64,000 nucleotides of DNA from assembly GCF_023101765.2 (NCBI RefSeq), contig NC_064232.1:7321933-7385932 (forward strand). The letters are read 5' to 3'. Of this stretch, positions 13,452-23,400 are shown piece by piece. Position 1 is the stretch's first letter, and every line of letters begins with the position of its first letter. The DNA comes from Spodoptera frugiperda (Eukaryota > Arthropoda > Insecta > Lepidoptera > Noctuidae). Below the pieces are notes generated by a model that was not told the origin of the DNA, did no database searches, and saw only the letters and a list, made by a program, of their open reading frames with translations. The translations under genes and the position numbers were made by a program.

Positions 13452-13720
13452 CGTCACGCCTTTAACCTATCTCCGAAGAGGTAGGCAGAGGTGCACATTA
13501 CGGCACGTTATGCCGCTATATAAGGTACACCCACTTTTCACCATTTGTGTTATATTTTCCAATTGTCCCATGTAATAGGGGGTGAGTCTATTGCCATATA
13601 CTGCACACAATTCCAGACTAAAAAGCCCAGTAATACTTTGCCCAACCCGGGAATAGAACCCGAGACCCCTTGTCCAGCAGACGCACACGACCATTCGGTT
13701 AACGAGGCAGTCAAATTGAA
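13452..13720 (-). mobile_element. SINE family D
   Basis: Reverse copy with the tail near 13455 and the tRNA-like head near 13640-13715. Confidence 0.75.
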
Positions 13721-13805
13721 TCAACTATTCAATTTGACTAACTATTGATAAATTATTTTTCAATGACGATACATCTTAATTTTATTATGTAGACTACAGA
13801 CTTTC

Positions 13806-14095
13806 TTTTTTTATGGAATAAGCCGGTAAATGATCAGACGGATCACCTGATGGTAAGCAATCGCCGCCGCCCATGGACACTTGAAACACCAGAGGCGTTA
13901 CAAGCACGCTGCCGGCCGATAGGAATTTAAGGGTTGTTGGGGAACCGGGGATTGGGAAGAGGGGTAATTGGGCCTCCGGTAACCTCACTCACACAACGCA
14001 AGCGTTGTTTCACGTCAGTGTTCTGCTCGGCCGTGGTATCACTCCGGTCGAGCCGGCCCAGCAGTGCCGAAGCATGGCTCTCCCACACTTAAGGT
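13806..14095 (+). repeat. Family A element
   Basis: Full-length copy from tttatggaataagccggtaa to ggctctcccacactta. Confidence 0.82.
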
Positions 14096-14574
14096 CTGTC
14101 TGTCTGGTAGGATATGACATCACAATACCAGCTTTCTTCATCCCAAATACGGAAATGGGCCAAACACGTTTTATGTGAGTTATTTAAAATAGGGATATCC
14201 TTTTTATTGTGCGGCGCGGAGGAACCGGAAGTGAACGACGCCGGAGGATATTGTACGATGTTTTGCATGCACTTCCTGTCAAGTGGACGACTCTTTAATT
14301 TTTGTATTGTTGTGTTATTATTAATTAATTTGGTTTTTTGATTCGTGTGGTGTTGGATATTTTTTATTGTAATGTCCTTTGAATGGTTAATAATTGGTCG
14401 TCTAGGCGGCTGGAACAACTGGTTCGGTTCCTGAGTGTTTTTCAAATACTTCGTTTCAAATTATTCAATAGTATAAGCTTTTAAACTGACATGGTCACTA
14501 GTAATGTCATTAGAACGGGATATTTACCATGTTTATTAGTTTTTATGATGATTTTTAATAGTAGCATAGAGTGC

Positions 14575-14855
14575 CACGTTACTCGAGTAGCAAGTGCGAC
14601 TGCCGGGCAGGGGATCTCGCGTTCGATTCCTGGGTCGGGAAAGCATTATTGAGATTTCGTTTTCGTTTTTCGAAAATTTCTCAGTAGCACGGAGTCTGGT
14701 ATTGTGCCCAGTATATGGCAATAGGCTCACCCCCTATTACATGGGACTTATAACACAAATGGTGAAAAGTGTGTGTACATTGTATAGCGACATTACGTGC
14801 CGTAATGTGCACCTCTATCTACCCCTTCGGGGATAAAAAGGCGTGACGTTACATA
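14575..14855 (+). mobile_element. SINE family D
   Basis: Copy with a degraded A box (cgagtagcaagtgcgactgc), an intact gcgttcgattcctgg, and the family tail. Confidence 0.75.
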
Positions 14856-15727
14856 AAATTCAATTAATGTTAGTTCGGTTAAAAAGGAAACAACAAAAAA
14901 TAATTATGGAATTGGAATTTTATTAAAATAATATTTACAAGTTGTTTTTTTACCGTAAAACTAAACTTTTTATTACTTATGGCAATATGACACTTATAGC
15001 TAAATAGAAATAACGTCTACAATCGTATGACAGGTGAATTTTCAAAATTAACTTTTTCAAGACGGACTTCAAAATATTGAAAATCAAAAGAAAAATGCAT
15101 CTGTCACGCGATTTAAATAGAACATTATTTTCTTAATTTTTTCGAAAATATATCAAAGTTTTTTTGTTTCATGAGTTTCCCACCACACACATATACCAAT
15201 TGGTGCTAAACATTACATTATTCGAATCGAACCTGCGACACGTACAGTCATTTCCTAAGCCACTCTATCAACAACCTTTACGAATCATAAAACAAAAAAA
15301 TTATACATATATTCAATATTTGTATAATAATTACAATCTATATAATATACTATTTACAAATCCTTATACATATACTTAAAAAGGGGGTAAAATAGATTGG
15401 AAAATACATAAACACACAATATCTATACTTCATCACATTTTGACAGCCCACCCATCATTTTCCAAGCCGCGGCAAGCTACGCTTCCCAATCTATATCACC
15501 CCCTAACTATATTTTCAAAATGGAATTTTTAAAACTAAGAAAGAAAGAGGTTCATTAGTCATACGTTTATTTATTTATTTATTTTATTTTATAGTTTATA
15601 TTTTAATATTTGAATAAATAAAATTATTTAACATACGTTTTATACAAATATGTGCAGAATTCGCGTTTTGTTTTTTTAAATTAAAATTCAATAAAAATGT
15701 TTGTTATTTTCAATCTATATTAAATTA

Positions 15728-15862
15728 ATTATCTTTCTTGAATTACCGTCTTACTCAGAGACATTTAATGATTACTTAAATTATTCCTTAGTAACGATTT
15801 TGTTCCTACAACAATTGCTAAGGACTGGGTTAAGTAACCATTAAATGACTCTGAATACATAA
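15728..15862. mobile_element. Family P palindromic MITE
   Basis: Inverted arms tactcagagacatttaatga and taaatgactctgaatac around gttcctacaac. Confidence 0.75.
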
Positions 15863-15915
15863 CTCTTTAACGAGGTAACTCGACTAGCTTCAAGAATCTT
15901 TATTTTTATTTATTT

Positions 15916-16065
15916 TTTAAAGGTGGAAAATCATCCAATGACTTCTCCCGCCTTGGGTGAGGCGAGAGGGAGTGTAGACTCTTACTGACTAAAAACCACC
16001 CCTTTCCTACTCCTGCTTTTCGAGCCGGAGCCCCGGTAACCCGCTAGGTAGTCCGCAGCTCCGTT
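15916..16065 (+). repeat. Family B element
   Basis: From aaaggtggaaaatcatccaa to gtagtccgcagctccg. Another, truncated copy follows at 16310-16425. Confidence 0.78.
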
Positions 16066-16489
16066 CAAGTCATGCTAGGAGCTGATAATGATTAGTAGTA
16101 TTGTGATACACATGACGCGGCGATAGAAAGTATTTGAGTTACTTCTATTAAACAGTTATGTAAAATTAGTAACCAATCTTAATGCAAAATCTTTTGATTT
16201 GTTTTTTTTTTTTGATGGTGGATTATCATTAACATATTGACTGTCATGGGGGGCAATAGTAACCGGCGCTAGCGAAAGATTTACCTTCAACAGATTGTTG
16301 TTGGCAGTCAAAGTATTAAATGACTTCTCCCGAGGCGAGAGAGAGTATCAGACTCTTACTGACTAAAAACCACCCCGTTCCTACTCCTGCTTTGAACCAG
16401 AGCCACGGTAACCCGCTAGGTCATTGTGGCTCCGGCAAATCTTTAGTTTAAGTTCGATATTTGATATTAGTTCTATTTATTTTTATTTA

Positions 16490-16670
16490 TTTCAAAAACC
16501 CACTAGAATTTTCTCCTGTGTCGTGGGTGCGTTTACAAACATACAAGTTCACACACACATGACACCCAGACCCGAAACAACAATTTGTGGATCACACAAA
16601 GAGTTGTTTCGTGCGTGAACCCGTGACATATTGCATGGTCGAACCGCGCCAACTATGCAGTTCTATAGAG
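16490..16670 (-). mobile_element. SINE family E
   Basis: Contains gtcgtgggtgcgtttacaaa, the acaatttgtggatcacac block and a degraded B-box region. Confidence 0.7.
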
Positions 16671-16687
16671 CTTCTCTCTCAAACATA

Positions 16688-16815
16688 TTTTTTTATGGAA
16701 TAGGTGGCAAACGAGCAGACGAGTCACCTGATTGTAAGCGATCAGCGCCGTCCATGGACACCCGCAACACCAGAGGAGTCACAGGTGCGTTGCCGGCCTT
16801 TTAAAAAGGAGTATG
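16688..16815 (+). repeat. Family A' element
   Basis: Starts tttttatggaataggtggca and ends gttgccggccttttaaaaag. Related copies: 5811-5910 (reverse), 10880-10985 (reverse), 23780-23865, 52330-52440 and 60862-60995. Confidence 0.7.
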
Positions 16816-17027
16816 TTATTTTCTTGAAGATTTATCAATAGATTTTCCATTATGATTGGTTACTACATTTCTCGTAAAAAATAATTAATTTATCACAAAA
16901 TGATGCTAGAATTGACTTTTATTACAATATTTGATGCGCTTTTCAATATAAATATATTGTATTTAGTATATATGTATGTATGTACAGTCATTACATAACA
17001 CGTATCACCTGGTTTCCAAAATTACGT

Positions 17028-17575
17028 ATTTTATTTTTATTATAACTTTCGTGAGACATACTAATTAATTATTATGTTATCGGCTTACTCACGTAACTGT
17101 TTGACGAGGAACTCGACTAGTTTCAATCCATGCTTTTTTTCGAGGCTCAACTAATAAATGATAAATGACGTCTCTCACCGAGGGAGGAGTGTCAGACTCT
17201 TACTGAATAAAAGCAACCCCGTTCCTACTCCTACTTTTCAACCCGAAGACCCGGTAAAACCCTATCAGGATCAGCCTACACAAAATGGGCCCCATTTGTG
17301 TTGGTCTGATGGCTAATTTTTATGCACGGGTCTGGTTCTGGTCGGGCGGCGAGCTACCCTTGCTTGCCGTCCGTAGACCCGCACTTACGGTGGCCGGAGA
17401 TCGTCACGCGATCAAGCCATGCTAGAGGCTCATATTCATGAGCAGCATTCCGCGACACACGACACAGCGAATATGAGCCTCTAGCATGGCTTGAAACTAG
17501 TCGAGTTCCTCGTCAAACAGTTACGTGAGTAAGCCGATAACATATAATAATTAATACAGAATTAATTTGAATATT
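17028..17575. mobile_element. Family G palindromic MITE split by a family B copy
   Basis: Left half 17028-17135 and right half 17395-17575 are inverted copies (gttatcggcttactcacgta and its complement). Family B sequence at about 17130-17340 separates them. Confidence 0.8.
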
Positions 17576-17821
17576 CAAGTCTTGATTTTTGAAACAATTT
17601 TAAACTATACTTTGTAGTGCAATTTTGATCAATAAAATTACAATTCCGATATTTAAAAATGAAACTAAAGTTTGTTTGATTTTCAGTCAAATTAACTAAT
17701 CATGAATTATTTTACGAAAAAACTGAAACGATTTAATTTTAATATGAAGTCATATGAACTGTCAATCTTCATTAGATAGGTACGCCATGACAGTTTTTTA
17801 AAAATAGTGGACGTTAAAAGT

Positions 17822-18004
17822 AAGCGTCCACAGGCCCGCATCGTACGCATCGCACGCAACGGATTTTAGTTTGTCTTGTATAGAAACTCATACAACTGCG
17901 TCCACTGATCCGCATCGTACGGACCGCATCATCGGCAATGTCTACATACGATGCGTACTGATGACGTCATACGGAATGCGTACGATGCGGGCCTGTGGAC
18001 GCTT
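17822..18004. mobile_element. 183-bp TIR element with central CRE-like palindrome
   Basis: Inverted ends of 29 bp (17822-17850 and 17976-18004) begin aagcgtccacaggcccgc. The interior contains TGACGTCA at 17962-17969. A related copy lies at about 29391-29515. Confidence 0.85.
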
Positions 18005-18343
18005 GCCTTAAAATTTTCAGTTTAGTAAAGAGTGATTGAAAAATATGGAATGTTTCATCCCAGGAAATTGGAAAAATTATTAATTTTATACCAAAATTTT
18101 GGTATTTTTTTGGAAATTATGTTATCAACAGTGTCTTATGTTAAAGAGCAGTCAACATCGTGCAATCAAATTTAGCCTTACCTACAAGGTAATAGAGGCT
18201 AAAATCGCAGATCAAGTAACAATTTTCGACAATATTTTTTTTTTACAATAATCCCTTTTTTTCTACTGTACACATATCTTTTTCATAACTAATATTGCAC
18301 AAGTATCACTTTTTCACCTTGCTTCGCTCGCTCCAAGTACGAA

Positions 18344-18349
18344 TTTATT
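18344..18349 (-). other. Candidate polyadenylation signal for Sik
   Basis: AATAAA on the gene strand, about 525 nt beyond the Sik stop codon. It is the first canonical hexamer I noticed downstream. Position is the only support. Confidence 0.3.
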
Positions 18350-18874
18350 TATAATATTCGAATTATAGACTATCTACTTTAGATTTTTACAAGAAAATAT
18401 TATTTTATGAATTTAAATATGTACTTTAGTAGAGTAGAGAGATTTATAGTATTTAAAGAAGAAATAAAAGAGTTTAGAAGTATAGAAAACTACTTACAAT
18501 TGCTTGGACGAGCGAAGTATTTATATTCACATTTATATTTTCTCATTTTCTATAAGTATCAATTTCTCATTATACTGATATGCACACAAACGTCAAAACA
18601 TGTGACAGGAATGAATTTTTCATAGCAAATATCAATAATAAATGCACAAGGTATGTAAACGGTACGAATCCGTTACAAAAAACAACTGACAAAATAAAAA
18701 ATAATATAACAACAACCGCAAAAAAAGAAAAACTCCAATGACAGCTGTCATTACGACGAAACGTCACACACGTCAATCTGACAGGTGTCACTTACGGGGA
18801 AATAGACGAGATGTCATTTTGACAGTTGACGTTAGGTTTTTTCTTTCTTTTTTTTTAAATAATAGATAGTAGGT

Positions 18875-20470
18875 TTAGACAGTCAAGCTGGTGATCAACT
18901 GCTCGCATAGTTTACCATATTCTCTCTGATCGCCGGATATCCGTCGCATTTTCAAACCTTTCTTCTCCATAGCTTTGTTTTCGCATAGAACAAGCTCTAT
19001 TTGGATACCGCCAGAGTATTCTAAATTCAGATACCCTGTTAGGGTCCCGTCGCCATCTTTTTGATCGGTCTCCACAAATATACTTTGCGGCGGAACCCTA
19101 GTATTGATCGCTTCTTTTAGTAACTCGACTATTCTTTGCGAATCAAGTTTGGAACAAACTGTCGACAGAGTAACTTCGTAATACTCTTGGACACACGACA
19201 CTTTTTGAGGGCTTAGGAGTATCGGAATCTTTTCCTCTGGCCGACAGATTTCTGTAAGTCGCAAATCCATGGTAGACCTCTGTAGTTTCTCTATCTCCTC
19301 GCTAGGTGGCGTGCCCTCCTCATCACACTTTTCTAAGCATTGCCTACTATTATCCCTCGACATGTAAACATCTTCATAATACTCCTTAACCTCCCCCAAC
19401 GTCCCCTGAGCAGAGAACGAAGATCTTGGAGTCTCCCCCTTTTCGGAGAAACTGCCTCTACCGAAATCGCTTCGTTCGGAGAATGAGGACCTCCCAAAAT
19501 CCCCCCTTTCGGAGAACGAGCCTCGGTCGGAAAAAGAGAATGACTCTCGATGTTCCGAGAAACTGCCTCTGTTCTCGCTAAAACCTGAACTAATGGACAC
19601 AATATTTGAGTAGATAGACTGGATATTCTGCTCACAATTCGGTGATACATTAGCAGAATCATTGCTTAGAGAATCATCACTGAAACCAAGAGATTTATCA
19701 CTGCCCCGACGAGGATACTTCATCTCTTCGCTCAAGAACTTCGCTGTTTCATCTACACTCTCTTTCGGAGACTGCATTTCAGCATCCTTGTCAACTACCG
19801 GCTCTTCTTTAGGCTCCACCTGTTCCGTCTCCTGACTGACTTTTCTACCTATACCCTTGGTGATGGAAGGCCTATCATCTAAATCCGAAGGCTCCGATAT
19901 CACGAACTGAGGTAAGGCATACTTCGTATTCTCAAGACTATCCATACTATCTTCTGATGAAGAGGCTACGAGAGTAATCTCCGATCCTAGACAATCTGTT
20001 AAACTGATCTGCGGATGTGTTGGCGTAAAACTTGGTACATACCTCATGTTCTCTTGAAATACCTTGTCTAAATGGCTTCCGTTTCCAATCTCTTCTTGGA
20101 TCATGTCGAGTGGAGATCCAGGATTGGAGATAGGGGAGTTGTTTAGAGATCTATGGGTCACCATGTGTAGTTGAGAATGGACTAAAGGGTGTAGTTGCTG
20201 GTATTGGCCTGTGTCCATATCCACGTTACTTCTAAGGTCTAGGGGGGTGGCTGATGCTTGAGGAGTTCCTCTCGTTATGGACCCTGTGTGCAAATAGCTG
20301 AGACCTTCAGTGATTTGGTGGAGGGGTGACCCGGGGCTGGCGGGTGAGGTGTGCCCGGAGAGAAGAGCGAAGTTATTGTATGAGTGGATGGATTTGAGGA
20401 TCTCCTGCGATATGTTCACGTGGGGGGAGTAGAGCGCGTGGAGGTTGATGCCGATCTTCATTGCTAGGTC
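18875..20470 (-). CDS. Sik3: Sik exon 22 (last): Ser-rich region and KA1-like C terminus
   Basis: 531 codons plus stop TAA at 18877-18875. It starts DLAMKIGINLHALYS directly after a ttcaacag acceptor. Features in order: one GSITRGTP motif; an ATPLDLRS segment; an acidic Ser-rich middle; degenerate SFSERGDFGR-type repeats (about 19410-19575); and a last ~105 residues beginning VQEYYEVTLSTVCSK and ending LKMRRISGDQREYGKL then CEQLITSLTV. The G-x-(K/R)-x-(K/R)RISG pattern near the end is that of KA1 domains of MARK/AMPK-related kinases, which bind acidic lipids. KA1 is an inference from this pattern and position. Confidence 0.92.
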   Translation of the reverse strand, partial: DLAMKIGINLHALYSPHVNISQEILKSIHSYNNFALLSGHTSPASPGSPLHQITEGLSYLHTGSITRGTPQASATPLDLRSNVDMDTGQYQQLHPLVHSQLHMVTHRSLNNSPISNPGSPLDMIQEEIGNGSHLDKVFQENMRYVPSFTPTHPQISLTDCLGSEITLVASSSEDSMDSLENTKYALPQFVISEPSDLDDRPSITKGIGRKVSQETEQVEPKEEPVVDKDAEMQSPKESVDETAKFLSEEMKYPRRGSDKSLGFSDDSLSNDSANVSPNCEQNIQSIYSNIVSISSGFSENRGSFSEHRESFSFSDRGSFSERGDFGRSSFSERSDFGRGSFSEKGETPRSSFSAQGTLGEVKEYYEDVYMSRDNSRQCLEKCDEEGTPPSEEIEKLQRSTMDLRLTEICRPEEKIPILLSPQKVSCVQEYYEVTLSTVCSKLDSQRIVELLKEAINTRVPPQSIFVETDQKDGDGTLTGYLNLEYSGGIQIELVLCENKAMEKKGLKMRRISGDQREYGKLCEQLITSLTV

Positions 20471-23400
20471 CTGTTGAAGGAGATATGTAGATATTAGGAA
20501 CATTATAACTTATTCTTAGTATATAATGTAAGCGTTGTTTCACGCCGATTTTCTCTGAGGCCATGGGATACCACGGCAAACACAAGTTAGACGAAGTGAT
20601 AACTTGGTCTATGACCTTATTCTATATCTCATAAGTGTGGGCTCGCCATGCTTCGGCACTGCTGGGCCGGCTCGACCGGAGTGACACCACGGCTTCACAG
20701 AAAACCGACAAAAAACAACGCATGCGTTGTTGCATTGTGTGAGTGCGGTTACCGGAGGCCCAATTATCTCCCCCCTTTCCAATCTCCAATTCACCAACAA
20801 CCCTTAAATTCCTAAACCCCAAAAGGCCGGTAACGCACTTGTAACGCCTCCGGTGTTTCAAGTATCCATGGGCGGCAGCGATCGCTTACCATCAGGTGTC
20901 GCGTCCGCTAGTTTGAATTCAATTCGGACCCTATCTACACTAATCTATACTAATATTATAAAGCTGAAGAGTTTGTTTGTTTGTTTAAACGCGCTAATCT
21001 CCGGAACTACTGGTCCGAATTGAATAATTCTTTTTGTGTTGGATAGTGCATTTATCGAGGAAGGCTATAGGCTATAAAACATCACGCTATGACCAATAGA
21101 AGCCGAGCAGAGCGGGTGAAACCGCGCGGAAGTAGCTAGTTCCATAAAATATACCTCACCTGTGTGAGAACGAGCGTGGTGTGCAGCTCCATGGCGGCGG
21201 GGTCGGTCATGATGTTGCGGACCGCCATCAGCACGGCGCGCGCCGCCTCCGGGGACACCGTGTTCAGGTCCAGGGGAGACGCCGTGCCCACGCACTGGTG
21301 GATTGGAGAGCCTGGAACATTGTGCATGGTTAGGAAATCGTATAATGACGTCATAGGTCCTACATCGCACATACAAATAAACATGGATAGAAAATCCCAA
21401 CGAACAACTGTTGGGCAGAAAACACGATCACCTCGCTTGGTCGGAGGATCTTCCTTTTTTTAGGATACTCTATTCTCTATTTCCTAAAACATTAGGATGT
21501 AATTACATCCACGTTTCATCAGTTAATTTGTATGAATTGACTATCAATTAGTGCCTAGGAACTACAAAAGCTGACAGTTTTGATAAACCAGCAGACAGAC
21601 AGCGATCATTTCCAATCCGCTTTGCGTGGAGATTATAATAAACCCCTCTTATGATGAGGGAAAAGTATAGTAGTATAGTCCAGTACTAGACTGTCACCCG
21701 CTGTCGATAATGATGATGATTTGACACTCACCAGGCATGGAAGTCCCAGGAGTATGCAGTCTGACATCTGCGTGAGGGGGCGAAGCGCCCGGGCCTCCGC
21801 TACGTCGCTCCAGGCCTCGCTGTAATAATAACAGTTTAAATTAATTTATTGCAGTTTTGTAGTTTATGGGTGTTCCATGGATTTTTAAGGAATAAGCCGC
21901 TAAACGAGCAGGCGGATCACCTGATGGTAAGCAATCGCCGCCGCCCATGGACACTTGAAACACCAGAGGCGTTACAAGAACGTTGCCGGACTTTTGGTGG
22001 TTAGGAATTCAAAGGTTGTTAAGGAATCAGGGATTGGGAAGATTGGAAAGGGGGTAATTGGGCCTCCGGTAACCTCACTCACACAACACAAGCGTTGTTT
22101 CACATCAGTTTTCTGTGAGGCCGTGGTATCACTCCGGTCGAGCCGGCCCAGCAGTGCCAAAGCATGGCTCTCGCATACTTAAAATGTTTTATGGATGTTG
22201 CATGTATCTATACTAATATTATAAAGCTGATGAGTTTGTTTGTTTGAACGCGTTAATCTCAGGAAGTACTGGACTGAGTTGAAAAAATATTTTTGTGTTG
22301 GATAGTGCATTTATCGAGGAAGGCTATAGGCTATAAAACACTACGCTATGACCATTAGGAGCCGAGCAGAGCGGGTGAAACCGCATTAGGGGAATGTAGC
22401 TATGTTGTATATATGTTAAAACAAACCTGCAGCTGTTGATATTCAAGCCTGGCCGATGCTATATCGTGCGCCACTCGTGGGGGGGAGCATTCAGCGCGAC
22501 GGACTGGGGAGTAGCGCTCAGCGTGCTCGCGGGCTGAAAGGTGGGTGAAGTGTTATTAAGTGTTTTCGTTAAAGATGATTAAATGGGCCTAGACCAAATA
22601 GGTCATTGAATTTAACTAAGAATTGAATTTAGCTTTTAAATTGATTGTTTTCTTGTTTTATTTTATATGTATTCAATGGTTATCATTTTGTAAATGATAG
22701 ATCTTAATATGCATTCGATTTTATAGATATTTTATAAACAAAGTTTCTTTACAATTTTTTTTCTAAAAACGTTGCACCACACTAGGATTTTCTCCTGTAT
22801 CGTGAATGCGTTTAGAAACATACAAGTTCAAATGACACCTAGAACCGGAACAACAATTTGTGGATCACACAAAGAATTGCTGCGAGCGGGAATCGAACCC
22901 GCTACACGTTACACGGCAGCCAGCCAGCCCAGCCACCGCGCCAACTGTGCAGTCAAAAGGTTAGTTATTTTTTTTACACTTTTTGTAAAAAATTGGTACC
23001 TAATTCAAGAAATCAACTTTAAATATTAAACTGACCTTAAAATATTACAATTATTCAAAAATGTACTCAAAATAAAAAAAACTTAGGTTAGTCGCAAAAA
23101 AACACAAACTACACAACACACACACATACAAAAAAGTGCACACACAACTATATAAAACACACACACACACATGTAAGTTTAATAAAAAAAACACGCATGC
23201 AAATATACAGCTACTAGACACACGAAAAACATATAAAAAAAAAGTTACCTCCGATGAATGTATACTGAAAATATAATTAATTTCAGTACATGACAATTAC
23301 CTTAAGATGTGTGTAAATAATTTTTTACCCGTATCCCATTAGTTATTTTCACGGAACTACACCAAAAAAGTGGGAATTTAAAGATACCCCACTAAGTTAA

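Larger units (their letters stand above)
1..18343. other. Repeat-filled sequence downstream of Sik, no supported gene
   Basis: No open frame longer than 118 codons, and none with a recognised domain or splice-linked partner. About half is covered by the listed repeats. The rest (for example 2160-3070, 8230-8700, 9250-10020, 14860-15720) is AT-rich. Short GC-rich patches at 2860-2980 and 8400-8480 are unexplained. Confidence 0.6.

Noticed and set aside
23096..23172. CA-rich stretch as a functional element
   Set aside because: Ordinary dinucleotide microsatellite in a Sik intron with no other signal.
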